Source of the DNA: Thermoanaerobaculales bacterium
Lineage (GTDB): Bacteria; Acidobacteriota; Thermoanaerobaculia; Thermoanaerobaculales; Sulfomarinibacteraceae
Reading direction: 5' to 3'
DNA length: 37,007 bases
Assembly (NCBI GenBank): GCA_025456145.1
Contig: JALOLD010000030.1
Location: 1-37,007, forward strand
Shown here piece by piece: positions 25,060 to 32,951 of this stretch. The notes below the pieces were generated by a model. It worked only from the letters and a program-made list of their open reading frames with translations. It did not search any database and had not been told where the DNA came from. The position numbers and the translations under genes are program-made. Numbering within the stretch: position 1 is the first letter of the stretch; the number at the start of each line of letters is the position of its first letter.

Positions 25060-27378
25060 TCACAGCAGCAGCCGGTAGATCAGGGCGATGTCGCGTCCCG
25101 GCAGGGGCGCCGCGAACTTCAGGAAGGACACGTGGTTGTAGGCCGCCTCGTCGGTGAGGTTGCGGCCGCGCAGGATGAGCTCGTGCACCGTCCGACCGGC
25201 AAAGAGCCGGTAGCCGACGCTCGCGTTGAGCATCTCGTAGCCGGGGGTCGGGGTCTCGTGCTCGGCGACCCGGTCCTGCTCGTCAACCCACCAGCCCTCG
25301 ATCCGCGCGTCGATCCTCTGGCCCAGGTAGATCAGGGCGAGGCGACCCCGGCGCGGGGGAATCCGCGGCAGCGGGTCGCCCGACTCCCGGAACTCGGCCT
25401 CGACCTGGTCGTAGGAGAAGCCGAGGTGGAGGTGGTCGTCGCCGCGGTGGAGGATCTCGTAGTGGCCGTGCAGCTCGAAGCCGGTGAACTCGGCGTCGGC
25501 CTGGGAGAACTGCAGGACCTCGAGCTCGTCGATCTCCTCGCCGGTCTCCGCGAGATAGATGAAGTCGTCGTAGCGCGTCGCGAAGACCGACAGCGTCGCC
25601 TCGAAGCGCTCGTACTCCGCGCGGAGCGAGAGGTCCAACCCGGCGCCGACCTCCGGATCGAGGGTCGGGTCGCCGATCTCGTAGGCGTTGGTCGCGACGT
25701 GCGGACCGTCGGAGTAGAGCTCCTCCGCGGTCGGCGCCCGCTCCGGCCGGTTGAGCGCCGCCGAGAGGCCCCAGTGCTCGAGGAAGTCCCACACCACTCC
25801 CACCGAGCCGGTCCAGGTCTGGAAATCGCGATCCGGGAGGTCGGGATCCGATGACCGGGTGTCCTGGTCGTCGACCCGGAAGCCGAGCTGCAGCGCTACC
25901 GGCCCGAGCTCGGCCTGCTCGAAGAGGTAGGCGCCGAGCTTGGTCGTCTCGGTCGGCATCACGAAGGCCTCTTCGCCCGCCGCTGAGAAGTCGCGGTTGG
26001 TGGCCTGCAGACCGAGAGTGCCGGCAAACCCGAGGAGCTCCTGGTTGACGAGGTCGAGCCGGGCCTCGGTCCACTCGTTGGTGAACCGGGTGCCGAGCTC
26101 GTCGCCCTCGATCTCGTCGTGCCGGTAATCGCGCCACCCGGCTGACAGCCGGACCGAGGAGAACCCGCGGAAGGGGTCGTCGAGCTGGCCGTGGAGGTCG
26201 ACCCGGCGCTGCTCGAGATCGGAATAGACCCCCTCCTCCTCCTCCTCGTGGCCGGGCTCCTCCTTGAGCGGTTCGGGCTCCTCCTCGTGGTGGTGGTGGT
26301 GGCCGGGGATGCCGAACTCGGTGTCGTACCCGCCGAAGGCGATGCCGATAAAGCCGCGGTCGGTGACATACGAGCCGCCGATGGTCGCGCCCTGGGCCTC
26401 GGCCCAGGAGTTCTCCACGGTTCCGGTCTCGACCTCCTCCTCGTGCTCGTCCTTGAGCGGCTCGGGTTCGTGGTCGTGCTCCTCCACCGGTCGCTCGGCC
26501 GGGCTCGTGTAGTCGTCCTGGTCGCGGGCGTAGACATCGAGGTGCCAGGCGAAGTGCCCGGTCCCGCCGTCGAGCTTGACGGCGCCGGCGAGCTTGTCGG
26601 CGTTGCTCGCCGCCTCGAGCTCGACCATCCCGGTCAGCGGCGCCGTGGCCGGTCGGTCCGGCACCCGGCCGTCGAGGACGTTGACCACCCCGCCGATCGC
26701 GTTGGCCCCCCAGAGCACCGCCGCGGGGCCGCGCACGACCTCGATCTGCTCGGCGGCCAGGGGGTCCATGGAAACGGCGTGGTCGGGACCGATCGACGAC
26801 ACGTCGCCGGTGTCGAGGCCGTTCTCGAGGATCCGGATCCGGTCCTCGCCGAGCCCGCGGATCACCGGCCGGCTCGAGCCCTGGCCGTAGGTCGTCGCGG
26901 TGACCCCCGGCTGCTGGGCCAGGGTCTCGCCGAGGCTCGACTGCTTGCGCAGCAGCAGGTCCTCGCCGCCGAGGACGTCGACCGGCTGCGCGACCTCGCC
27001 GAGACCGCGGGCCACCCCGGCGGCGGTGACGGTGATCGCCTGGGCGTGGACCAGCTTGTCGAGGGTGATGGTGACGGGCTCGCCGATCCCGACCCCCGCG
27101 CTGACCCGCTGCACAGCGCCCCCGGCCCGCGAGCTGGCGACGGCGAGCAGGTAGGCGCCCGGTGCGATCCCGGTGAACTCGAACCGCCCGAGGTCGTCGG
27201 TCACGGTCACGCGGCGCAGCTCGGGCAGCGAGACCTCGGCATCGACCACCGGGTCGCCGGCGGTGTCGAGCACGATACCGGTGAGGTCGACGGCTTCCTC
27301 GGTGTGGCCAAGGGCCCCGGACAGGAGGATGACGGCGATCGCCAACGCCACCACGCACGGTCTGCTTGTACTCGGCAT
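25060..27378 (-). CDS. ZnuD-like TonB-dependent outer-membrane receptor
   Basis: This 772-residue receptor probably imports zinc or a similar metal across the outer membrane. A signal peptide (about 1-28) is followed by a carboxypeptidase-regulatory-like beta-sandwich (about 33-115) and a TonB-box-like ITVTA. The plug domain contains QQPGVTATTYGQGSSRPVIR, IGPDHAVSMDPL (close to the SPDHAV segment of ZnuD) and RGPAAVLWGANAIGGVVNV. The 22-strand barrel ends in IALIYRLLL with a C-terminal leucine. Two loop inserts (about residues 290-320 and 350-385) are rich in His and Glu and share EPEPLK, including GIPGHHHHHEEE, as in zinc-scavenging receptors. The ATG at 27378 has GAGGAG upstream. The small exported His/Cys protein gene precedes it by 70 bp. 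Confidence 0.9.
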   Translation of the reverse strand: MPSTSRPCVVALAIAVILLSGALGHTEEAVDLTGIVLDTAGDPVVDAEVSLPELRRVTVTDDLGRFEFTGIAPGAYLLAVASSRAGGAVQRVSAGVGIGEPVTITLDKLVHAQAITVTAAGVARGLGEVAQPVDVLGGEDLLLRKQSSLGETLAQQPGVTATTYGQGSSRPVIRGLGEDRIRILENGLDTGDVSSIGPDHAVSMDPLAAEQIEVVRGPAAVLWGANAIGGVVNVLDGRVPDRPATAPLTGMVELEAASNADKLAGAVKLDGGTGHFAWHLDVYARDQDDYTSPAERPVEEHDHEPEPLKDEHEEEVETGTVENSWAEAQGATIGGSYVTDRGFIGIAFGGYDTEFGIPGHHHHHEEEPEPLKEEPGHEEEEEGVYSDLEQRRVDLHGQLDDPFRGFSSVRLSAGWRDYRHDEIEGDELGTRFTNEWTEARLDLVNQELLGFAGTLGLQATNRDFSAAGEEAFVMPTETTKLGAYLFEQAELGPVALQLGFRVDDQDTRSSDPDLPDRDFQTWTGSVGVVWDFLEHWGLSAALNRPERAPTAEELYSDGPHVATNAYEIGDPTLDPEVGAGLDLSLRAEYERFEATLSVFATRYDDFIYLAETGEEIDELEVLQFSQADAEFTGFELHGHYEILHRGDDHLHLGFSYDQVEAEFRESGDPLPRIPPRRGRLALIYLGQRIDARIEGWWVDEQDRVAEHETPTPGYEMLNASVGYRLFAGRTVHELILRGRNLTDEAAYNHVSFLKFAAPLPGRDIALIYRLLL

Positions 27379-27448
27379 GAAGGCTCCTCGCGGGTCGCGG
27401 CCGAGCCGGGCTCGACCTGGTGGGCATCGGGTCAGGAAACCGACCTGA

Positions 27449-27763
27449 TCACACCACCTGCGGCGGCCCACGAGGGTCGAACGCACTGCTCTCGGAGAGG
27501 ACGGCATCACCGCCGTCGGCACCACCGGCGACGACCTCGACCCGGGCCGAGTCGAGCGCGGTCGTGGCCGCCGCCGCGACCGCTGCCGGTGCGTGCGACG
27601 TGCAGGCGAGGCAAGCGCGGTGGCCATCCTCGGCCGACGGCGTGAGGATCGCGTCGCCCGCCGCCGCCTTCGACCAGCCGTGGTCGTGGGGCAGCACCGC
27701 CACCGCGCCCTGGAAGACCAGGATCAGCGCGAGGGCGGAAATCGGAACGCGACCGATTCGCAT
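27449..27763 (-). CDS. Small exported His/Cys protein (DUF2946-like)
   Basis: This 104-residue protein starts with a hydrophobic export signal (MRIGRVPISALALILVFQGA). It carries HDHGW soon after the likely cleavage site and GHRACLACTSHAPAA in the middle. The HDH and CxxC-plus-His pattern resembles DUF2946-type proteins, often found beside TonB metal receptors. A periplasmic metal-binding role is inferred. The ATG at 27763 is preferred; a GTG at 27781 would add six residues before the signal. It lies 70 bp upstream of the receptor gene on the same strand, probably as one transcript. The low-complexity C-terminal half is unrecognised. Confidence 0.65.
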   Translation of the reverse strand: MRIGRVPISALALILVFQGAVAVLPHDHGWSKAAAGDAILTPSAEDGHRACLACTSHAPAAVAAAATTALDSARVEVVAGGADGGDAVLSESSAFDPRGPPQVV

Positions 27764-27858
27764 CCGCGCAGGGTACCACACGGCGCGGGGTCGGCGTTGC
27801 CCGGCCCTCGCCCCAGCCCGGTGTAGGATGGAATCGACCCTGAACCCAGGGAGACCCG

Positions 27859-28755
27859 ATGGCTGGACTCAAGCACTTCGCCGGTGTCGCCCGCACGCCG
27901 TTCCTGCTGCTGCCCCCGACCCTCGTCGCGAGCGGCGCCGCCGCCGCCGCCTGGGACGGCCACTTCTCTTGGCTCCACACCCTGGCCGCCCTGCTCGGGC
28001 TGGTCGCCCTCCACATGGCGGTGAACACCCTCAACGAGTGGTCGGACATGCGCACCGGCATCGACCTCGAGACCGAGAGGACCCCCTTCTCCGGCGGCAG
28101 CGGTACCCTGCCCGGAGGCGGGATGTCGAGCCGGACCGCCCTCGTCTTCGGCCTCGCCTGCGCCGCCGTCGGTCTCGCGGTCGGGCTCTGGTTCATGCCG
28201 CGGATCGGCGTCGCCCTGGTTCCGCTGATGGTCCTCGGCGGGGTCTGCGTCCTCGCCTACACCGATGTCCTCGCCCGTCTCGGGGTGGGCGAGGTCGCCG
28301 CTGGCTTCGGTCTCGGCGCCGGCCCGGTCGTCGGCACCGCGCTGGTCCAGGACGGCAGCTGGAGCCGGGCCGCCGTCGCGGCCGGGGTCCCGGCCTTCTT
28401 CATGACCTTCAACCTTCTGTTCCTCAACGAGTTCCCCGACGAGCAGGCAGACCGGCACGGCGGCCGCAGGAATCTGGTCATCCTCCTCGGCCGGCGCCGC
28501 GCCGCGCTGGTCTACGCCGCCGCCGCCATCGCGACGCCGCTTTCGATCGCCGCCGCGGTCGTCGCCGGGTGGCTGCCGGCGCCCGCCCTGATCGGGGCGC
28601 TGCCCTCGCTCCTGCTGTTCAGGCCGCTCCAGTGGGCGGCCGGCGACACCGAGCAGCCGGTGCCGATCCCGGCCCTGGCCGCCAACGTCGTCTGGAACCT
28701 GGCCACCAACGCCCTGCTCGCCGTCGGCCTCGTCATCGCCATTCTGATCCGCTAG
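27859..28755 (+). CDS. UbiA/MenA family prenyltransferase
   Basis: This 298-residue membrane protein has eight or nine hydrophobic segments. It carries the two aspartate motifs of the UbiA superfamily: NTLNEWSDMRTGIDLETER (N-x3-D type) and LNEFPDEQADRHGGRRNL. These bind the prenyl diphosphate through magnesium. The sequence is closest in feel to MenA-like enzymes that prenylate 1,4-dihydroxy-2-naphthoate for menaquinone, but other UbiA substrates cannot be excluded. The ATG at 27859 has GGGAG upstream. It is divergent from the metal locus and convergent with the hydrogenase operon; a quinone role beside a hydrogenase is suggestive only. Confidence 0.85.
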   Translation: MAGLKHFAGVARTPFLLLPPTLVASGAAAAAWDGHFSWLHTLAALLGLVALHMAVNTLNEWSDMRTGIDLETERTPFSGGSGTLPGGGMSSRTALVFGLACAAVGLAVGLWFMPRIGVALVPLMVLGGVCVLAYTDVLARLGVGEVAAGFGLGAGPVVGTALVQDGSWSRAAVAAGVPAFFMTFNLLFLNEFPDEQADRHGGRRNLVILLGRRRAALVYAAAAIATPLSIAAAVVAGWLPAPALIGALPSLLLFRPLQWAAGDTEQPVPIPALAANVVWNLATNALLAVGLVIAILIR

Positions 28756-28759
28756 CTCC

Positions 28760-28817
28760 CGCGTCTGTGCCCGCGCCGGTGCCCGCGTCCGCGTCCGGGC
28801 CCGATCCCGAGGCAGCG
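28760..28817. repeat. Degenerate hexamer repeat, similar to the one at the window's end
   Basis: Imperfect CCCGCG/GTCCGC hexamers are followed by GGCAGCGG, the same order as the repeat at 36913-37007. It lies in the 76-bp gap between two convergent genes. Confidence 0.5.
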
Positions 28818-28831
28818 GCCGGATCGACTCC

Positions 28832-29302
28832 CTACCCTGCGAGCCGGCCCTCGACGTGCGCCACGACCCGCCGCTCGAGCTCGTCGGCGGCGGCGGCGAC
28901 CGGAGGGCTCAGCCCCTCGCCGAGCTCCCCGGGGGGGTCGATGGCGATGCCCCAGACCTCCCACGGTGGAAAGGGATCGGCGAGCTCGAGCTGCTTGAGG
29001 CTCTGCATGACCGAGCCGATGTCGGTCTGGTGGAGGGATGCCGCGAAGGCGCGCTCGGCCGAGGCGAGCACCCGGATCTCGCCGGGCGGCGAGCCGGCGA
29101 TGGCGTCGAGAAAGACAAAGCTCTCGGCCAGCGGCAGCAGGTCGGCCACCGAGAAGAGGTCCCCGGGAAGGACCTCCACCAGGACGTCCGATCGGCCCTC
29201 CCAGCGGCGCCGGAGGCGCTCGGCGACGACCACGCCGACGCCGTCGTCGCCGGCGAGGGTGTTGCCGATGCCGACGATCGCGATCTCCGCCGGCCGGCTC
29301 AC
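28832..29302 (-). CDS. [NiFe]-hydrogenase maturation protease
   Basis: This 156-residue endopeptidase of the HyaD/HoxW/FrcD type should trim the C-terminal tail of the large subunit after nickel insertion. Motifs: GIGNTLAGDDGVGV (nickel-sensing Asp in the family), FLDAIAGSPPGEI (second acidic residue) and SLHQTDIG (metal-binding His). The start is GTG at 29302, overlapping the ferredoxin gene's stop by 4 bp (GTGA); an open frame further upstream lies inside that gene. Its substrate, the large subunit in the same operon, ends with 27 residues after the conserved His of DPCLACATH, consistent with a cleavable tail. Confidence 0.92.
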   Translation of the reverse strand: MSRPAEIAIVGIGNTLAGDDGVGVVVAERLRRRWEGRSDVLVEVLPGDLFSVADLLPLAESFVFLDAIAGSPPGEIRVLASAERAFAASLHQTDIGSVMQSLKQLELADPFPPWEVWGIAIDPPGELGEGLSPPVAAAADELERRVVAHVEGRLAG

Positions 29303-30018
29303 TTCTCGTAGATCTTGACCTTGTAGCGACAGGTCGGGCCGCGTTCGGCCTCCATCAGGCGCAGCCGGACCCGGCCCATCTGGCCGAGATAGCCGGCGAG
29401 GTAGTTGTAGAAGAGCACGCACATCTCGCCGCCGAGCTCGATGCCCTCGCGCTCGCAGGTCTCGCGCACGAAGCAGCGGCCGATGTCGACGGTCAGGTCC
29501 TCGCCCTTACGGTCGGTCGTCAGCTCCCAGGCCGGCGCGAACTGCTTGACCGCCAGCGCCAGCGCCTCGTCGAGACCGCGCGGCTCGCGATAGCGGGGCA
29601 GGTGCCGGGCCAGGGTCCGCCCGGCCATCGTCCCGACCGCCGGCAGCGAGCCTCCGAGGGTCCGTTTGAAGACCTCGGCGACCGAGCGCAGGCGGACCCC
29701 GAGATCGGTCGCGGCCCGGGTCTGCGAGGCGGGGTCCCCGGGCACGTTGAAGCGTCCGCCGACATCGGCCGCGAGACGGCTCGCCAGCCGGAGGGCGTAG
29801 GGGTCGTGGTAGTGGCTCTCGGACAGAACGACCCCTTCGTGGGTGATGCAGTGGGGCGGACAGATCTCCGAGCAGCTCAGACAACCGAAGCACTCGGCGG
29901 GCTTGTCGACCCGGGGCAGACCCTTTGCCTCGTCCCAGATGAACACGTCGGTCGGGCAGATCTCGGCGCACAGCGAGCACGAGACGCAGGCCTTGTCGTC
30001 GACCGTGATCTGGATCAT
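29299..30018 (-). CDS. 2x[4Fe-4S] ferredoxin fused to a V4R-like domain
   Basis: This 239-residue protein has an N-terminal bacterial ferredoxin (1-60) with clusters CVSCSLCAEICP and CFGCLSCSEICP. Its C-terminal part (about 115-239) looks like a V4R (4-vinyl reductase/hydrocarbon-binding) domain. Landmarks are MAGRTLA (131), Cys182 (CFVR), Cys200, AG at 208-209 and Cys230 near the end. The 162-residue protein that opens the operon has the same C-x17-C-x7-AG ... C arrangement, so the two domains are paralogous. It probably carries electrons to or from the hydrogenase while the V4R-like part binds a ligand or metal. The start overlaps the large-subunit stop by 4 bp (ATGA). I know no standard hydrogenase subunit of this layout. 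Confidence 0.85.
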   Translation of the reverse strand: MIQITVDDKACVSCSLCAEICPTDVFIWDEAKGLPRVDKPAECFGCLSCSEICPPHCITHEGVVLSESHYHDPYALRLASRLAADVGGRFNVPGDPASQTRAATDLGVRLRSVAEVFKRTLGGSLPAVGTMAGRTLARHLPRYREPRGLDEALALAVKQFAPAWELTTDRKGEDLTVDIGRCFVRETCEREGIELGGEMCVLFYNYLAGYLGQMGRVRLRLMEAERGPTCRYKVKIYEK

Positions 30019-31424
30019 GACGCACCTCCGCGCCGCACCGACCGGAGCAGCTCGCCACCCCGCCGCAGCTCGACCGTTAGCGGCATCCGACCGGCGGTGT
30101 GGGTCGCGCAGGCGAGGCACGGGTCGAAGCACCGCATGGCGAACTCGACGCCGTTGAGGAGCTGCTCGTCGTTGTTCTGGGGCAGGTAGTGGCGGGCCAG
30201 CGACGCGACCGCGCAATCGATGGCGTCGTAGTTGTTCTGGGTCGCGACGATGAGGTTGACATCGGCGATGCGGCCGCCGTCGTCGGTCGTGTAGTCGTGG
30301 ACCAGGATGCCGCGCGGCGCCTCGATGACGCCGACGAAGCGGCCGGCGCCGATCGCCGGTACCGCGGCCTTGACCGGGCCGTCGCCGAGCTCGCCGCCGG
30401 CGATGGCGGCCATCCGCTCGGCGCAGCCGAGCATGTCGATGAGCCGCGCCTCGATGAAGTCGACCGCGGACAGCCGGGGCGTGCCGGCCGCGCGGAAGGC
30501 GTCGAGGTAGGCCTGCGCCTTGGGGGTGCGCATCTTGGAGTTGACGTTGAGCCGGGCGAGCGGGCCGACGAAGAAGTTCTTCGGCCCGGGGTTCTTGAGC
30601 TGGACGCTCTTCATGTACGAGCCCGGCATCACGTGCTCGACGAGGTTGTGGCCGTAGTCGGGGCCGGCGAAGCGGCGCTCCTCGGCGCCCGCCGGGTCGA
30701 CGACCACCCACTCGCCCTCGAGCAGGTCGACGGTCCCGCCGTTGGACAGCGCCAGCGAGTGGTAGGGCAGGTGGGCCGCCTGGCGGAGGGGCTCGAGCTC
30801 GGCGAGCTTGGGCTTGAGGACCTCGATCACCTTCTCCAGGGAGCTCGCCGCCTCGGCCCCCCAGCCGGCGATCAGCTCGAGCTTGTCGGCCCCGGGTCGT
30901 GCCGCCATCCCGCCGGGCACCGCGGTCACCGGGTGGACGCCGCGACCGCCGACGAGCTCGACCGTGCGCTGACCGACGCTGCGAATCCTGAGCAGGGTCT
31001 TCGACAGCTCGGGGTCGATGGCGAGCAGCGAGAACACGTTCCGCGTGGCGGCCTCGGCGCCGATGCCGAGGAGGATGTCAGGGCCGGTGAGCACGAAGTT
31101 CGACAGGGCGTGCGAGTGGAGGACGTGGCCGGCGTAGAGCAGCTCGCGCAGCAGCTTGGCGTCGCGCGGCGGCGTGACCCCGAGGCCCTGCTCGATCGCC
31201 GCCGTCGCCACCAGGTGGTGGGCCGCCGGGCAGACGCCGCACAGCCGTGCGGTCATCTGCGGCATCTTGGCGAGCTCCATTCCCTGGAGGAGCTTCTCGA
31301 AGCCGCGGATCTCGAGGACCTGCATGTGACCCGACGCGAGCTGACCCCCGTCGTCGATCTCGAGGATGATCTTGGCGTGACCCTCGATTCGGGTGACCGG
31401 GTTGACGACGACTCGATGGGCCAT
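30015..31424 (-). CDS. [NiFe]-hydrogenase large subunit, group 3-like
   Basis: This 469-residue catalytic subunit holds the NiFe(CN)2CO site. L1 is RLCGVCPAAHH (Cys62, Cys65) and L2 is DPCLACATH (Cys436, Cys439, His442), so all four nickel ligands are present. VNPVTRIEGHAKI opens the protein as usual. A 27-residue tail after His442 is expected to be removed by the protease encoded two genes downstream. No Tat or membrane signals are present, which with the small-subunit type points to a cytosolic group 3 enzyme (Frh/Mvh/Hox class). The ATG at 31424 (TGATG overlap with the small-subunit stop, GGAGGTGA upstream) is preferred to GTG at 31427. Confidence 0.95.
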   Translation of the reverse strand: MAHRVVVNPVTRIEGHAKIILEIDDGGQLASGHMQVLEIRGFEKLLQGMELAKMPQMTARLCGVCPAAHHLVATAAIEQGLGVTPPRDAKLLRELLYAGHVLHSHALSNFVLTGPDILLGIGAEAATRNVFSLLAIDPELSKTLLRIRSVGQRTVELVGGRGVHPVTAVPGGMAARPGADKLELIAGWGAEAASSLEKVIEVLKPKLAELEPLRQAAHLPYHSLALSNGGTVDLLEGEWVVVDPAGAEERRFAGPDYGHNLVEHVMPGSYMKSVQLKNPGPKNFFVGPLARLNVNSKMRTPKAQAYLDAFRAAGTPRLSAVDFIEARLIDMLGCAERMAAIAGGELGDGPVKAAVPAIGAGRFVGVIEAPRGILVHDYTTDDGGRIADVNLIVATQNNYDAIDCAVASLARHYLPQNNDEQLLNGVEFAMRCFDPCLACATHTAGRMPLTVELRRGGELLRSVRRGGAS

Positions 31425-32356
31425 CACTCACCTCCCCGGGCGGCCTTCGGCCCGGCCCACTGGCGCATCTCGACCGTGGGCTTGCCGTGGATCACCGGCG
31501 ACGCGACGGCATAGGCGTAGAGCGTCTTGGCGTCCTCCTCGAAGTAGCGCGCCACCTCCTCGACCGGAATCCCGGTGAGCAGGTTGAGCCGCCGTCCGAC
31601 CATGTTGCGCAGGTCGAGGTGCGGCTCGGTGATGAGGTCGACCGACGGACCGGCGCAGCCGAAGCAGGCGACCCCCGACTTGGGGCACGGTGCCTGGCAC
31701 CGGTTGAGCGACACCGAGCCGAGGCAGACCACCCCCTGGCTGAGAAAGCACAGGCTGTCCTTGTCGGCGGTGACCGCTCCCCGGCACAGCGCGGCGCCCG
31801 GGTTCTTCTGCATCTTCCGGTCGCAGTCGGCGCAGACGCTCATCGAGGTCAGCTTGAGGTCCGACGCCCCGAGCACCGCTCGGAGACCGGCGGCGATGAA
31901 GTAGGGGTGAGGCGGGCAGCCGGGCAGGTAGGCGTCGACCTCGACGACCTCGTCGATCGGGACGACGCTGTCCTCGAGCGTCGGCGCATCGGCATCCGGT
32001 CGCTCGCCGCCGGCGTTGGTCGGGCCGCCGTCGTAGACCGCGGCAAAGACCTCATCGCGCTCGTGCAGCCAGCCGAGCCCCGACGGACCGCCATAGACCG
32101 CGCAGCTGCCGAAGGCGATGAGCTTGTCGACCGAGGCGCGCATCTTCTCGAGGGCCTGCCGATCGTGGTCCGAGCGCACCGCCCCCTCGACGACGCCGAC
32201 GTCGGCCTTGGGGTAGCCCTTCTCGTCCATCAGCACCGGCACCCTGACGAAGTCGACCTCCTCGACCAGACCGAGGAGCTTCTCGTGGAGGTCGACCATC
32301 GCGACGTGGCAGCCCGAGCAGCCGGACAGCCAGTCGGTGGAAACTCGCGCCTTCAT
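31424..32356 (-). CDS. [NiFe]-hydrogenase small subunit with Cys-rich C-terminus
   Basis: This 310-residue electron-transfer subunit has no Tat signal. The proximal cluster residues are Cys13 and Cys16 (WLSGCSGCH), FGSCAVYGG and YLPGCPPHPY. The C-terminal 110 residues contain nine further cysteines (CADC, ALC, SLC, VVC, NRC, APC, VACFGC), enough for two more [4Fe-4S] clusters. This is like the Frh/MvhG small subunits (group 3a/3c) rather than the short single-cluster HoxY. DVGVVEGAV is typical of group 3. The ATG at 32356 overlaps the stop of the V4R-like gene by 4 bp and has GGGAGG upstream. No NAD, F420 or heterodisulfide partner gene follows in the operon. Confidence 0.93.
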   Translation of the reverse strand: MKARVSTDWLSGCSGCHVAMVDLHEKLLGLVEEVDFVRVPVLMDEKGYPKADVGVVEGAVRSDHDRQALEKMRASVDKLIAFGSCAVYGGPSGLGWLHERDEVFAAVYDGGPTNAGGERPDADAPTLEDSVVPIDEVVEVDAYLPGCPPHPYFIAAGLRAVLGASDLKLTSMSVCADCDRKMQKNPGAALCRGAVTADKDSLCFLSQGVVCLGSVSLNRCQAPCPKSGVACFGCAGPSVDLITEPHLDLRNMVGRRLNLLTGIPVEEVARYFEEDAKTLYAYAVASPVIHGKPTVEMRQWAGPKAARGGE

Positions 32357-32841
32357 GGCTCCACCTCCCACACCATTTCCTTGAGGCACCCGTTGGGCCC
32401 CGCGTGGATGATGTCGAGCTCGACCTTGGCGCCGGGCATGATGTTCTCCATCGCGCCGGCGAACACGCCGTGCGCCATGTAGCACAGGGACTGCTTCTGC
32501 TCGTGGCCGTACCGGAACAGCGCGTTGCGGACCATGCAGGTGTGGAAGACGAGACGCATCCGGTGGGTGTGACCTTCGGTCTCGGTCGCCGACCCGCGCT
32601 CCCCGGCGAAGGGCTCGAAGTCCCAGACGATGCCCTGCTTGGCGAGGGCCTCGCGGAGGATCGCGACCGCCTCCTCGGGGTCGGTGGTCGTACGGACTCC
32701 CTCGACCGCCTCCTGGCCGAACTTCTTGCCCGCCATCGAGCAGATCGAGAGGCTGCCGCGGCCCAGGTTCTGCTCGGCGCCGTGGGCCAGGGCGCCGACG
32801 AAGTAGGCCACGTTGTGGAGCGTCTGCAGCTCGCGACTCAT
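32353..32841 (-). CDS. V4R-like domain protein opening the hydrogenase operon
   Basis: This 162-residue soluble protein is not a known hydrogenase subunit. Its whole length fits a V4R-like small-molecule-binding fold: SICSMAGKKFGQE (Cys34), ILREALAKQGIVWDFE, VFHTCMVRNAL (Cys102), SLCYMAHGVFAGAMENI (Cys120, AG at 128-129) and GPNGCLKEMVWEV (Cys152). The second half aligns with the C-terminal domain of the operon's ferredoxin protein. V4R domains are known from BchJ and from sensors of aromatic or hydrocarbon ligands, and have conserved cysteines. A role as hydrogenase accessory, assembly factor or ligand-gated regulator is inference. The ATG at 32841 has AAGGAGG upstream. Confidence 0.8.
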   Translation of the reverse strand: MSRELQTLHNVAYFVGALAHGAEQNLGRGSLSICSMAGKKFGQEAVEGVRTTTDPEEAVAILREALAKQGIVWDFEPFAGERGSATETEGHTHRMRLVFHTCMVRNALFRYGHEQKQSLCYMAHGVFAGAMENIMPGAKVELDIIHAGPNGCLKEMVWEVEP

Positions 32842-32886
32842 GCGCGCCTCCTTTCCTGCATTGCGGGTTCATCCGGTCCCGGTCCT

Positions 32887-32951
32887 GCGGGGCGCACCCC
32901 GCACCGGCCCCGGCGCCCGCCGGGTTTGATGAGAACGGGAACTTGTATCAA
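32887..32951 (-). promoter_or_regulatory. Structured leader and AT-rich patch upstream of the hydrogenase operon
   Basis: Two perfect hairpins lie in the leader: GCGGGG/CCCCGC (32887-32902, 4-base loop) and CCCGGC/GCCGGG (32909-32924, 4-base loop). Just upstream on the reverse strand is an AT-rich patch with TTGATA (32946-32951) and an inverted pair TTGAT-N16-ATCAA (32926-32951). TTGATA could be a -35; the matching -10 is poor. The spacing does not fit an FNR box (N4). The hairpins could also be a terminator for the roadblock gene, 87 bp upstream. Confidence 0.45.

Noticed and set aside
26284..26320. His-tag-like HHHHH run suggesting a vector artefact
   Set aside because: It lies inside a natural His/Glu loop with varied codons and a second related insert, typical for ZnuD-like receptors.
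26191..27645. Forward open frame with Val/Leu-rich runs opposite the TonB receptor
   Set aside because: The apparent hydrophobic runs are reverse reads of the receptor's His/Glu inserts; no ribosome site or family match.
32926..32951. FNR/CRP-type operator (TTGAT...ATCAA)
   Set aside because: The half-sites match but the 16-base gap is far from the 4 bases of an FNR box; kept only as an unexplained inverted pair.
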